A model generated the notes under the pieces. It was not told the DNA's origin, did not search any database, and saw only the letters and a program-made list of their open reading frames with translations. A program made the translations under genes and the position numbers. A DNA stretch of 64,000 nt from Erythrobacteraceae bacterium Alg239-R51 (GTDB taxonomy: Bacteria; Pseudomonadota; Alphaproteobacteria; Sphingomonadales; Sphingomonadaceae), in contig CAMZOI010000003.1 in assembly GCA_947331495.1 (NCBI GenBank), forward strand, positions 87,031-151,030, in the 5' to 3' direction. Each line of letters begins with the position of its first letter. Positions within the stretch are counted from its first letter, which is position 1. Shown piece after piece: positions 17,020 through 26,417 of the stretch.

Positions 17020-18179
17020 GGAATACCAAAATGAACCGCAAAAGACTGGCGATCATCGCCGGAATTGTCATACTTGTTTCGGCCTTGATGCTGATGTTCT
17101 GGCCTGACAGCCAGGTCGACACCCACGCGGACGAAGAGGTCGCAGAGACAGAACTGCCCGAGGGGCTCGTGCTAATCGAGCAAGAGCAGATCCGCACCGC
17201 CGAGATCGAGGTCGCAGCGGTGCAAACGGGTGCCGCTGTCGAACTCGTATTTCCTGCAACGGTTGCGGCAAGTCCGACCGCCAGCGCACGCATCGATGCA
17301 CGGGCTTCCGGTGTCGTGCGCAGCGTTGGCAAGACGCTTGGCGATTATGTCCGGCAGGGCGAGACCGTCGCTCGGATCGAAAGCGCCGATGCGGCTGCAC
17401 TCGCTTCCCAGCTTAGTGCCGCCCGCGCCCGCGTAACCGAGCTTTCGGCGGCCTATGAACGGGAGCGCCGGCTATTCGAAGCCAACGTGACCGCACGCCA
17501 GGATCTCGAAGCGGCGCGCGCCAATCTTGACGTTGCCCGTTCCGAACTGAACCGGTCGCAGGCGGCCGTCGCCGCGGCAGGCGTGAGCGGCGATGGACGC
17601 TCGCTCGCTGTCACCAGTCCGCTTTCGGGCCGTGTGACCGCCGCTCCAATCGTGCTCGGCTCGTTCGTCGACGCCGGGGAGGAGCTTTACAGCGTGGTCA
17701 ATCCCAGCGGCTTGCAGATCGAGGTTGCGCTGCCTTCCGAAGATGCTTCACGCATCCAGCCTGGCGACGAGGCTGCGTTGATCCTCGGCGATGGAAGGGA
17801 GATCGGCGCTCGCGTCCGGTCGGTAACGCCTTCGCTCGATGCCGAGAGCCGTAGCGCGACAGCGGTTCTTACCTTGACGCGCGCCGTTCCCGGTCTGCAG
17901 CCCGGATCGTTCCTTCAGGCGCGTATTCGCCCCTCGGGCGAATTGGACCAGAGCCGTATCGCGGTACCCGAAGATGCTGTGCAGGTGCTCGAAGGACGCG
18001 ATGTTGTCTTCGTGCGGACACGACGCGGATTTCAGGCTCGGGAGGTCGAGATCGGCAGCCGGTCTGCCGGAATGGTGACGATCCTCTCCGGGCTCGAGCC
18101 CGGTCAGCGGATCGCGACTGCCAATGCCTTCCTGTTGAAGTCCGAGCTCGAAAAGGAGGGCGCAGAACATGGCCATTGA
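17016..18179 (+). CDS. czcB: Periplasmic adaptor CzcB (RND membrane fusion protein)
   Basis: A 387-residue membrane fusion protein. It has one N-terminal membrane segment (about residues 8-25), a lipoyl/barrel-sandwich domain split by a coiled hairpin (ARVTELSAAYERERRLFEA...), then beta-barrel and membrane-proximal domains (SPLSGRVTAAPIVLGSFVDAGEELYSVV). It links CzcA to CzcC. It overlaps czcC at its start and czcA at its end (11 bases). No extra metal-binding domain is seen, unlike the CusB homologue at 36276. Confidence 0.92.
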   Translation: MRNTKMNRKRLAIIAGIVILVSALMLMFWPDSQVDTHADEEVAETELPEGLVLIEQEQIRTAEIEVAAVQTGAAVELVFPATVAASPTASARIDARASGVVRSVGKTLGDYVRQGETVARIESADAAALASQLSAARARVTELSAAYERERRLFEANVTARQDLEAARANLDVARSELNRSQAAVAAAGVSGDGRSLAVTSPLSGRVTAAPIVLGSFVDAGEELYSVVNPSGLQIEVALPSEDASRIQPGDEAALILGDGREIGARVRSVTPSLDAESRSATAVLTLTRAVPGLQPGSFLQARIRPSGELDQSRIAVPEDAVQVLEGRDVVFVRTRRGFQAREVEIGSRSAGMVTILSGLEPGQRIATANAFLLKSELEKEGAEHGH

Positions 18180-21100
18180 TCAAACCACGGCATCTTCTCC
18201 CATGTCTTCGGACGAAGGTAGCCACCGTCACGGCCCGATCGGAGTCATCCTCGATGTCGCCGTTCGTTTCCGCTGGGCGATCATCGTCCTGACCGTGTTC
18301 GCAGCGATCTACGGAGCGTTCAATCTGGTGCGCCTGCCGATCGACGCGGTTCCCGACATCACCAACACGCAGGTCCAGATCAACACCAGCGCTGCCGCGC
18401 TCTCACCTTCGCAGGTCGAGACGCAGGTGACCTTCCCCATCGAAACCGGACTTGCCGGGATCGAAGGCCTGGAGATGACACGATCGATTTCGCGCAACGG
18501 CTTCAGCCAGGTCACCGCGATTTTCGAGGAGGGCACCGACCTCTACTTCGCCCGGCAGCAGGTGAACGAACGGCTCGCGCCGATTGGCGCTTCATTGCCC
18601 GAAGGAGCGGAGCCTACCATGGGGCCGATCTCCACCGGCCTTGGCGAAGTGCTGATGTATACGATCGAGTATGAGCATCCCGGTGGCAAGGGTGCGACCA
18701 CTGGTGGCCGCACAGGCTGGCAGTCCGATGGCAGCTTCATCACCGAACGCGGCGACCGCCTCGAGAGTGAGGTGGCTAAGGCGGCCTATCTGCGCACTGT
18801 GCAGGATTGGGTGGTCGCGCCGTTGATGCGCTCGATCGACGGCGTGGCCGGCGTGGATTCGATTGGCGGGTTCGAAAAGCAATTCCTTGTTCAGCCCGAT
18901 CCGGCACGTCTCACCGGCTATGGCCTGTCATTCGACTCACTCATCGATGCTCTAGAAGCCGCCAATCTGGCGGCAGGCGCCAATTTCGTCGATCGTGCCG
19001 ACGAAGCCCTGCTTGTCCGCGTGGACGCGAGGCTGGGCAGCATTGCCGACATCGAAGAAGCCGTCATTGCGACCCGCGAGGGCGTGCCCATCCGCATCGG
19101 CGATGTGGCCGATGTGGAGATCGGCGGCGACCTGCGAACCGGTGCTGCTTCACTGAACGGTGAAGAGGCGGTGGTGGGAACCGTGTTGATGCGCGCGGGC
19201 GAGAACAGCCGGACCGTTGCGGCTGGTGCTGCCGAGAGACTTGAAGAGGTCCGCGCATCGCTTCCGGACGGAGTTGTCGCTGAGATTGTCTACAATCGTT
19301 CCTCACTAGTCGATGCGACGATCTCCACCGTCGAAAAGAACCTGCTCGAAGGCGCATTGCTCGTGATCGCCGTCCTGTTCCTCTTGCTCGGCAATATCCG
19401 CGCCGCCATAATCACCGCACTGGTCATTCCCGTTTCGATGCTGATGGCAGCGGTGGGGATGAACCGGCTTGGTGTCTCAGGTAATCTGATGAGCCTGGGC
19501 GCGCTCGACTTCGGGCTGATCGTCGATGGTGCGGTCATCATTGTCGAGAACAGCGTCGCCCGGCTTGCGGCCCGGCAACATCGCGAAGGACGCTTGCTTA
19601 CCTTGGGTGAGCGGCTGACCGAAACGCGTCTCGCAGCGCAGGAAATGATCAAACCGACCGTCTACGGTCAGGCGATTATCTTCCTCGTCTTCGCGCCGCT
19701 GCTGACCTTTACCGGGGTCGAGGGCAAGACGTTCTCGCCCATGGCGATCACGATGATGCTCGCGCTGGCTTCGGCCTTCGTTCTTTCATTGACCTTCGTG
19801 CCAGCGATGATTGCGGTCCTGCTCAACAAGAAGCTGACCGAAAAGGAGGTGAAGCCCATTCGCTGGGCCAAAGAGCGCTACGGTCCCGCCGTGCGCAAGG
19901 TCATTGCGCGGCCCTGGCCGATGATTGGTGCCGGGGTTGGTCTCTTCACAGTAGCGGTTTTTGTGTTCGGCTTTCTGGGCAGCGAGTTCACCCCGCAGCT
20001 CGATGAACGCGACATCGCGGTGCAATCCTTGCGCATCCCCTCGACATCGCTCGAACGCTCGCTGGCGATGCAGCGGCGGGTCGAAGACCGGCTCGAAGAG
20101 TTTCCCCAAGTTGATCTTGTGTTCTCACGGACGGGCACGGCCGAAGTCGCCAGCGATCCAATGCCCCCCAATGCTTCGGACGCTTATGTCATCCTGAAGC
20201 CTCGCGACGAATGGCCCGATCCCGATTTGCCGAAAGATGAGCTTGTTGGTGAAATGGAAAGCGCGCTCGGAGGCCTCATCGGCAATCTCTACGAGTTCAG
20301 CCAGCCTATCGAGCTGCGCTTCAACGAGCTGATCGCCGGTGTGCGCGGCGATGTCGCGGTCAAGCTCTACGGCGATGACCTCACTGCGCTCACCGAAGCT
20401 GCGGGCGAGGTCGCGGGCGTGCTTGGAGGTGTCGAAGGCGCCGCGGACGTGAAGGTGCAGCAGGTGACCGGCTTTCCTACGCTGGACATCGCCTTCGATC
20501 GCCCGACCATCGCGCGCTATGGTCTGACCGTCGAGGAAGTGGCACAGTCGGTTGCTATCGCGCTCGGCGGGCGGCCAGCAGGACTGGTGTTCGAGGGCGA
20601 TCGCCGTTTCGATGTTGTCGTGCGCCTCGAGGATGCTACGCGCGACGATTTCGACCAGCTCGGCGCGCTCCCGATCGTGCTTGAAAACGGGGTCACCGTT
20701 CCTTTGCGGACATTGGCCGATTTTCAGGTCGTCGATGGCCTTGCCGAGGTTCGGCGAGAGCAGGGCCGAAGGCTTGTGATCGTCTCGGCCAACGTACGCG
20801 AGCGCGATCTCGGCTCCTTTGTTGAGGAAGCGCAGGAAAGGGTTTCGACCGGCGTCGATATGCCGCCGGCCTCCTTCATCGAATGGGGCGGACAGTATCA
20901 GAACCTGCAGGAAGCGCAGGCGCGGCTCACCATCGTCGTCCCGATTGCCTTCGCTCTGGTTCTCCTCTTGCTGTTCATGGCTTTGGGTGGATGGGTTCCA
21001 GCGCTTGCCGTGTTCAGTGCCATTCCCATGGCCTTGGCTGGCGGGGTGTTCGCTCTGGCGCTGCGAGGCTTGCCATTCTCGGTGTCGGCAGCGGTCGGCT

Positions 21101-21498
21101 TTATCGCGCTTTCCGGCGTGGCGGTGCTCAACGGTCTCGTCATGATGACCGCGATCCGGCAGCGACTCGACAGCGGGATGTCACTGGATGAGGCGATTGC
21201 CGATGGCGCGCTGGCGCGACTGCGACCGGTGCTCATGACCGCGTTGGTGGCGTCGCTGGGTTTTGTGCCGATGGCGATTGCCACAGGAACAGGTGCTGAG
21301 GTGCAACGTCCCTTGGCTACGGTGGTTATCGGCGGGCTGATCACAGCCACTGCGCTCACGCTGTTCGTTTTGCCAGCGATCGCTCGCCTGGTACTCGATG
21401 ATGGCAAGGAGAAGCGAAGCTGGCGCCAAAGATGGTGGGACCGCCTGCGTCGCAACGTCACGCCTGAGGAACGTAAAGAACTTCGGGATGTTACTTGA
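18169..21498 (+). CDS. czcA: Heavy-metal RND efflux pump CzcA
   Basis: The inner-membrane proton-driven pump of the system, 1109 residues with the 12-helix RND layout. The fourth helix reads GALDFGLIVDGAVIIVEN; the two aspartates and the glutamate are the proton-relay residues of the Zn/Co/Cd-exporting (HME1) group of CzcA. A Gly-rich insert in the first periplasmic loop (YEHPGGKGATTGG) is somewhat unusual. It overlaps czcB and is followed by an operon extension that starts at 21939. Confidence 0.94.
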   Translation: MAIDQTTASSPMSSDEGSHRHGPIGVILDVAVRFRWAIIVLTVFAAIYGAFNLVRLPIDAVPDITNTQVQINTSAAALSPSQVETQVTFPIETGLAGIEGLEMTRSISRNGFSQVTAIFEEGTDLYFARQQVNERLAPIGASLPEGAEPTMGPISTGLGEVLMYTIEYEHPGGKGATTGGRTGWQSDGSFITERGDRLESEVAKAAYLRTVQDWVVAPLMRSIDGVAGVDSIGGFEKQFLVQPDPARLTGYGLSFDSLIDALEAANLAAGANFVDRADEALLVRVDARLGSIADIEEAVIATREGVPIRIGDVADVEIGGDLRTGAASLNGEEAVVGTVLMRAGENSRTVAAGAAERLEEVRASLPDGVVAEIVYNRSSLVDATISTVEKNLLEGALLVIAVLFLLLGNIRAAIITALVIPVSMLMAAVGMNRLGVSGNLMSLGALDFGLIVDGAVIIVENSVARLAARQHREGRLLTLGERLTETRLAAQEMIKPTVYGQAIIFLVFAPLLTFTGVEGKTFSPMAITMMLALASAFVLSLTFVPAMIAVLLNKKLTEKEVKPIRWAKERYGPAVRKVIARPWPMIGAGVGLFTVAVFVFGFLGSEFTPQLDERDIAVQSLRIPSTSLERSLAMQRRVEDRLEEFPQVDLVFSRTGTAEVASDPMPPNASDAYVILKPRDEWPDPDLPKDELVGEMESALGGLIGNLYEFSQPIELRFNELIAGVRGDVAVKLYGDDLTALTEAAGEVAGVLGGVEGAADVKVQQVTGFPTLDIAFDRPTIARYGLTVEEVAQSVAIALGGRPAGLVFEGDRRFDVVVRLEDATRDDFDQLGALPIVLENGVTVPLRTLADFQVVDGLAEVRREQGRRLVIVSANVRERDLGSFVEEAQERVSTGVDMPPASFIEWGGQYQNLQEAQARLTIVVPIAFALVLLLLFMALGGWVPALAVFSAIPMALAGGVFALALRGLPFSVSAAVGFIALSGVAVLNGLVMMTAIRQRLDSGMSLDEAIADGALARLRPVLMTALVASLGFVPMAIATGTGAEVQRPLATVVIGGLITATALTLFVLPAIARLVLDDGKEKRSWRQRWWDRLRRNVTPEERKELRDVT

Positions 21499-21531
21499 AG
21501 GGGAGGGCTAATTGAAGTTAGCTAGGTCAAT

Positions 21532-21938
21532 TTGTCTGCCTCAGATCGCTTCGGGACTGACAAGTCTCGAAGCGATCCGGTATCGGACTCAATTGCGGGC
21601 GCGCGGAGCCTCGGCAGAACGCCCGGCTGCGATACGGGCACGGCGTGGGTGTTTTTCGCCGATGGCTTCTATGCAGAGGTGCAACCTTCGGACGGTGATC
21701 TGTCCGCTGTCGGCATCTGGCGCGATGAGGGTGAGGCCATCGCATATACCATGACCATAAGCCCTTCGAACGGCATGCGCGGCCAATGCAAGTGCGCCAT
21801 CTTACGATCGAAGATTGTAGCCCGGGACGGCCCTTCACCTGCAACTATCGAGGTTTCGAGCGCATCTTTTACCGCTGTCCAGAGGACGCGCCAAAGCCGC
21901 TCGACGGTCGCGCGGAACATTCAAGAGGAGAAATCGCC
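21532..21938 (+). other. Possible degraded small gene between czcA and the STAS gene
   Basis: About 440 bases without a clean gene. Frame 1 contains the protein-like stretch WVFFADGFYAEVQPSDGDL and IWRDEGEAIAYT (about 21645-21755). Another frame continues with protein-like RPFTCNYRGFERIFYRCPED (about 21825-21885). A single frameshift near 21755-21785 would join them, so this may be a broken gene of roughly 120 codons, or a sequencing frameshift. I do not recognise a family. Confidence 0.3.
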
Positions 21939-22310
21939 ATGCTCACCGCAATCGAAGATAACGGTCTGTTGCTCATCAGGGCGGACGGAACGCTTTCCGA
22001 TAGCGACTATGACCGCTTCGTTCCGTTTTTCGAGCGCGTCGCGGCGCGAGTTCCTGGGACGGTTCCGATGCTTATCGAACTTGCTCCCGACTTTTCTGGC
22101 TGGGATATGGGCGGTCTCTGGCGCGACCTGAAATTCGATGCGAAGCACAAGGACAGCTTCGGCCGGATCGCGATGGTCGGCGATAGTAGTTGGGAAGAGT
22201 GGGGCACCAAGCTTTTCGATCCGCTATTCCGCGCGGAGATGAGGTTTTTCACACCTGTCGAGCGGGTTGCCGCCGAAAGCTGGGCGAGAGACGGAAGGAA
22301 TGCGTCATGA
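21939..22310 (+). CDS. STAS/SpoIIAA-like domain protein
   Basis: A 123-residue soluble protein resembling the SpoIIAA-like family (MLTAIEDNGLLLIRADGTLSDSDYDRFVPFFE... GRIAMVGDSSWEEWG... FFTPVERVAAESWA). Such proteins adopt an STAS-like fold and bind small ligands or partners; no enzymatic residues are apparent. GAGGAG lies just before the ATG at 21939. Its stop overlaps the start of the next CDF gene as ATGA, tying it to cation transport. Longer upstream frames read through the possible degraded gene and were not used. Confidence 0.8.
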   Translation: MLTAIEDNGLLLIRADGTLSDSDYDRFVPFFERVAARVPGTVPMLIELAPDFSGWDMGGLWRDLKFDAKHKDSFGRIAMVGDSSWEEWGTKLFDPLFRAEMRFFTPVERVAAESWARDGRNAS

Positions 22311-22936
22311 GCGGCGAAGGCGAACTCAACCTCGATTCGGCCGAAAAGCGCCGCACTCTCTGGATCGTTTTCTGGCTCAATGTGGCGATTGCGATAGGGT
22401 TTTTCATCACCGGGGTAATCGGCGATTCCAACGCGCTGATTGCCAATGGGCTCGACAATTCGTCGGACGCGATTGTCTATGCATTGAGCCTGCTTGCGCT
22501 CACCCGCTCCCGGGTCTGGAAGCGCGGAGCCGCGCGTTTTTCCGGGGTCATGCTGCTTGTGTTCGCAGGCGGTGTGATTCTCGATGCCATCCGGCGCTTC
22601 ATGGAGGGTTCGGATCCGATCGGCGGCGTCATGATGGTGATGGCGCTGGTTGCCGGTGCGGTGAACCTCTGGTGCCTTTACCTGCTGAAACGTTTGCAGA
22701 ATAAGGATGTCAATTTACGTGCAGCCACCACGTTCAGTTTGAATGATTTCGTTTCGAACGGCGGGATTATCATAGCGGGTATCGTAGTGTTTTTCACCGG
22801 ATCGAATTGGCCCGATCTCGTCGTCGGGATCGGTGTGGCCTGCATAGCGATCTACGGCGGCATCGAGATCCTGCGCGATGCGCATATGGACATCCATGAG
22901 GAAGAGGGCACAGAGCACGAGGGCTGGCGCAAGTGA
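22307..22936 (+). CDS. Short CDF family cation efflux protein
   Basis: A 209-residue membrane protein with six predicted helices. TM2 reads NGLDNSSDA (Asp-x3-Asp) and TM5 reads FSLNDFVSNGGII, where the canonical histidine is replaced by Phe. It ends in a short acidic tail (MDIHEEEGTEHEGW) in place of the usual cytoplasmic metal-binding domain. The start at 22307 overlaps the previous stop, and its own stop overlaps the GTG of the next gene. It belongs with the other short CDFs at 13862 and 29713. Confidence 0.88.
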   Translation: MSGEGELNLDSAEKRRTLWIVFWLNVAIAIGFFITGVIGDSNALIANGLDNSSDAIVYALSLLALTRSRVWKRGAARFSGVMLLVFAGGVILDAIRRFMEGSDPIGGVMMVMALVAGAVNLWCLYLLKRLQNKDVNLRAATTFSLNDFVSNGGIIIAGIVVFFTGSNWPDLVVGIGVACIAIYGGIEILRDAHMDIHEEEGTEHEGWRK

Positions 22937-23955
22937 TCGCGGTCTGGGCAGCGGTTCTCCTCGCCGCCGTCTGGGCCGCTCATTGGGGCGCGGAACGCCT
23001 GTCCGCACCGCTCAAGAAATTACGCAAGCAATGGGGGTTCTCCGTCGCGGCGGGGGGCTCCTTTTTAGGTCTAGCCGCCGCTTCGCCAGAGATGGGCATC
23101 AATGTGACGAGCGCTGCTCGTGATGTGTCCGATATCGGCCTTGGCGCCATGCTGGGTTCGACCGTTCTGGTGATTCCGGTGATCGTGACGACCGCTTATC
23201 TGGCGACCCGTAAAGGGGCCCTTGAAGGTGCTGACAAGGAGCACAAGAAGCATCGTCGTGATCATTACGTCGCGGTCGATAAGGGGGCTCTTACCGTCCA
23301 GGCGCTGCCTTACCTGGCGATCCTCGCGGTCTTCGCTCTACTGACGCTTCCCGCCCCTTGGCGCGGGTTGCAGCCGATCGATGGATGGCTGCTGCTGATC
23401 GCGTATCTCGCCTATCTCCTTCAGGCTCTCGTTCGGGGCCGAGAGAAGGGAGAGGAGGTAGAGTGGAGTCTAAAGGAGAAATGGATGGCCATAGCGGGCG
23501 TCGGCGCCCTGGCGGTCGGGGCCTACTTCACCGTATTCTCGACCGAAAGGATCGTGAGCGCACTCGGCATCCCGAATATCGTCGGCGGTCTTTTCATCAC
23601 TGCCGCCGTCGCATCGCTGCCCGAGGTGTTCACGACCTGGAGCGTCGCGCGCTCCGGTCAGGTGACCTCCGCCAGCACAAGCGTGATCGGCGACCATGTC
23701 GTGACCATGACGCTCGCCTTCATCCCGCTCACCATCATCGGAACGCCGATCGAGAATTTTCAACTCTTCTGGGTCAGTCTCGCGTTCGTCGTGCTGATGG
23801 CCGCGCTATACGCTCTCTTTCTTTCGTTGGGAGACGAAGAGAAAAGAGGCTTTGGTCGATGGCACATCTTCGCGTTCTGGGCAGCCAATGCGGCTTTTAT
23901 TGCCGTAATATTCCTGTGGGTGAAGCCTTTGCAAGTCTCCGGAGGAGCCGGATGA
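22933..23955 (+). CDS. Sodium/calcium exchanger family (CaCA) protein
   Basis: A 340-residue membrane protein with about ten helices in two inverted halves. The alpha-repeat motifs are seen as GSFLGLAAASPEMGINVTSAARD and ITAAVASLPEVFTTWSVARSGQ...SVIGDHVV, which carry the acidic and polar ion-coordinating residues of cation/Ca exchangers. A charged, His-rich loop (DKEHKKHRRDH) separates the halves. It starts at a GTG overlapping the CDF stop. In this operon it probably exports a divalent cation in exchange for sodium or protons, though the ion is not determined. Confidence 0.87.
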   Translation: MIAVWAAVLLAAVWAAHWGAERLSAPLKKLRKQWGFSVAAGGSFLGLAAASPEMGINVTSAARDVSDIGLGAMLGSTVLVIPVIVTTAYLATRKGALEGADKEHKKHRRDHYVAVDKGALTVQALPYLAILAVFALLTLPAPWRGLQPIDGWLLLIAYLAYLLQALVRGREKGEEVEWSLKEKWMAIAGVGALAVGAYFTVFSTERIVSALGIPNIVGGLFITAAVASLPEVFTTWSVARSGQVTSASTSVIGDHVVTMTLAFIPLTIIGTPIENFQLFWVSLAFVVLMAALYALFLSLGDEEKRGFGRWHIFAFWAANAAFIAVIFLWVKPLQVSGGAG

Positions 23956-24131
23956 GCAATGACAACCGAGATCAGGGTGAACGGAGCGGCCATAGCCACC
24001 GCGAAGAGGATCATGACGATCAGCCCTTGCTTATGAGGACATCTCCCCGAAAAGATTTTGATGGAGATTTGCCTGTCGCGCGGAAGAAAGTCGCAGACGA
24101 ACTTCCGGCGGTACGGGGTTTGAAAAGCTAA
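23952..24131 (+). CDS. Small hydrophilic protein, unknown function
   Basis: A 59-residue charged protein with an N-terminal His/Asp-rich stretch (GHSHREEDHDDQ) that could bind metal. Its ATG overlaps the exchanger stop (ATGA) and its TAA overlaps the next ATG (TAATG), so it is positioned like a real operon gene. No family is recognised. Confidence 0.55.
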   Translation: MSNDNRDQGERSGHSHREEDHDDQPLLMRTSPRKDFDGDLPVARKKVADELPAVRGLKS

Positions 24132-25018
24132 TGAGCCTTTTCGACACTATCTTTGAGACACAAAGCCGATCGCATGTTTTGCTTCTTGCGATATTCGCAA
24201 GCACCGGCTTGGTCGTAGGGACGTTGTGGGTCGAACGTGTGGGGGCGGGATTGCGCCGGTCCGATCTGTTGTATCCTGCTGCTGCGGGCGTTCTGTTTGC
24301 GACCGCTGCGCTAGCGGTTACGCCGTTCGTCCAATCGGCAGTCGACAGCTGGGCCATCCCTGTGCTCTTTTTGCTCGGTGGAGGAGCCTATGTTCTTCTG
24401 TGCAAGGCAGCCGGCTATCTCAGAGGCCGTTTCGCGGACGGCAAAAGAAAGCAGCATGATCATGACGAGGATTTGTCCAATGTTGCTGTATCGTCGATCT
24501 TCTCCATCGTCGATCTGATCGGCTATGGTTTGACCCTCGGTATTGCAGCAGCCGCTTCCGTGACTTTGGCAATAGTCACCGCGGCAGGGTTGGCCATGGC
24601 GAATGTCTTGGTCAGTCGTCAGATTGGCTCCAGGTTCATAGCCGCTAGCTCAAGCCGAATGGACCGCATCGCGCTACAGGTCGGTCTCGCTCTGGCCTTC
24701 ATCGGTTCTGCGCTGTTGGCATTCTGGATGGTACACAGTGTCGATAGTTTCGGGCTGCCTTGGCTCCTCACCGTCCTTGCAGGGTTGCTCCTGGCTGCGG
24801 CGGTAAGAGCTTTGCTTCTTCATCAAGCGGCACACACAGCGGGGCACTTCAAATCGCTTCTTGTTTTTCTCGTCGGGTTCGCCCTTCTCGCACTCATTTT
24901 CGCCGGGCTTGATGAATTATCAGACGCGGTGGATCTTCCGAATTCGGGTTTGGAGCATCCCGCAGAGCGACCGGCAGTCGCGTTTAGCATTGAACCCTTC
25001 ACAATGGGACGCGAGTAA
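24131..25018 (+). CDS. Multi-pass membrane protein of unknown family (ZIP-like topology)
   Basis: A 295-residue protein with about eight membrane helices and a His/Asp-rich cytoplasmic loop after the third helix (KRKQHDHDED). The layout recalls ZIP metal transporters, but the ZIP histidine/glutamate motifs in TM4 and TM5 are not seen (SIVDLIGYGLTLGIA stands at that place), so I do not assign it to that family. Start and stop overlap its neighbours, placing it between a CaCA exchanger unit and a CDF transporter. Confidence 0.75.
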   Translation: MSLFDTIFETQSRSHVLLLAIFASTGLVVGTLWVERVGAGLRRSDLLYPAAAGVLFATAALAVTPFVQSAVDSWAIPVLFLLGGGAYVLLCKAAGYLRGRFADGKRKQHDHDEDLSNVAVSSIFSIVDLIGYGLTLGIAAAASVTLAIVTAAGLAMANVLVSRQIGSRFIAASSSRMDRIALQVGLALAFIGSALLAFWMVHSVDSFGLPWLLTVLAGLLLAAAVRALLLHQAAHTAGHFKSLLVFLVGFALLALIFAGLDELSDAVDLPNSGLEHPAERPAVAFSIEPFTMGRE

Positions 25019-25977
25019 TGGAGCAATCCCACGGTCACGCCGGACATAGTCACGGCGAAGAAAATCTCAGCGATCGCCAGCTGATCTTTGCAGTGGCGAT
25101 CAACGTTTTGCTTACAGTTGCCCAAATCATTGGCGGGATCGTCTCAGGGTCGCTCGCGCTCATAGCCGACGCCTTGCACAATTTCAGCGATGCGGCTTCG
25201 CTTGGCCTGGCCTGGTTCGCGCGCAAAATCGGGCGGCGACCCGCCGACAAACTTATGACCTTCGGTTATGCGCAAGGCGAAGTCGTCGCCGCACTCATCA
25301 ACCTCACGACGCTGCTTATCATCGGCTTCTACCTGTTGGTGGAGGCAATCAACCGGTTCGCCGATCCCCAACCGGTCGAGGGATGGACCGTCATAGGCGT
25401 GGCGGGCATAGCGCTGGTCATCGATCTGGTGACTGCCTTCATCGTCTATCGCGGTTCGCATGACAGCATCAACATGAAGGCGGCCTTTCTGCACAACGTC
25501 TCCGATGCTCTCGCGTCGGTCGGTGTGATCGTTGCTGGCGCGCTGATCCTGCTATACGATCTCTACATCGCGGATCTGATCATCACCCTAATCATCGCCG
25601 GTTATGTCATCTGGCAGGGGGTGACCCTGATGCCGCGGACAGTCCGGCTCTTGATGGGCGCGGTTCCCGACGAGCTGGAGTTTGATCGGATCGTTTTGGC
25701 ACTCGAAAAGTTGGATGGGATCGACGGAGTACATCATGTTCATGTTTGGTCGATCGGCGAGCATCACCGGGCGCTGGAAACGCATGTAACCCCTGAAGGC
25801 GCTTCACTTGAGCAATTCGAGAAAGTGAAGGGCCGGGCTAGGTCGATGTTGAAAGAAGAATTTCAAATTGAGCATGCGACATTCGAAGCGTGCTTTGAAA
25901 CGGACTGCGAAGCCGATCTCGTTCCCGCGCATCAAACCGCACATCCGCATGAAGTTGGCGGACCCCATCAGCCTTAG
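25018..25977 (+). CDS. czcD: Zinc/cadmium/cobalt CDF efflux protein (CzcD-like)
   Basis: A full-length CDF antiporter of 319 residues. The N-terminus is His-rich (HGHAGHSHGEE). TM2 carries ADALHNFSDAASLG and TM5 AFLHNVSDALASVGVI, each with the canonical His-x3-Asp metal pair, so it is probably a zinc-type transporter. A C-terminal cytoplasmic ferredoxin-like domain is present (DGVHHVHVWSIGEHHRALETHV). It is the last gene of the czc operon, starting at the TAATG overlap with its neighbour. Confidence 0.92.
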   Translation: MEQSHGHAGHSHGEENLSDRQLIFAVAINVLLTVAQIIGGIVSGSLALIADALHNFSDAASLGLAWFARKIGRRPADKLMTFGYAQGEVVAALINLTTLLIIGFYLLVEAINRFADPQPVEGWTVIGVAGIALVIDLVTAFIVYRGSHDSINMKAAFLHNVSDALASVGVIVAGALILLYDLYIADLIITLIIAGYVIWQGVTLMPRTVRLLMGAVPDELEFDRIVLALEKLDGIDGVHHVHVWSIGEHHRALETHVTPEGASLEQFEKVKGRARSMLKEEFQIEHATFEACFETDCEADLVPAHQTAHPHEVGGPHQP

Positions 25978-26417
25978 ATTTGTGTGCGTATTCGATGACG
26001 TCTGCAGACCACGATAATTGCTGAAAAACCGGAAACCCGGGCCGTCAAAGCTCGGCCGCAAGGTTTGGGTGCGTACGAGTGTTCGTTGAACAACCCTAAC
26101 TCAGGCTTGCGAGGATTGTCGGGCTTGCCATCGGCCTGGCCCTGCTCGTGCAAAAAGGACCGCGCTGCGCAAGGTGTTAAATGCGTTGCAGTTGCTCGGT
26201 TACAAAGGAAAACAGCCGACCGCAGGCTTACTCTTTGAAGCTCAGGTAAATCACCACATCCTTGCCTCATCGGTGTCGCAAATCCCCCGCGCTGCGCTGC
26301 ACAGCTACGCGCACGAGCGCTACCGAGAAGTTTTCCCAAAGCGTGTTTTTGCTCTTGCGAGGCAATCGCAATAAGGTTAGGGCCCGGATTTCCACACTCG
26401 GAGAACAGGAAGTTTTT
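25978..26417 (+). other. Intergenic region upstream of the TonB receptor
   Basis: 440 bases without a supported gene. A 66-codon frame at 26174-26374 has no family signal. I see no clear terminator for the czc operon and no convincing Fur box. Confidence 0.4.

Noticed and set aside
26174..26374. 66-codon frame upstream of the TonB receptor
   Set aside because: No ribosome site or family signal, and composition looks non-coding.
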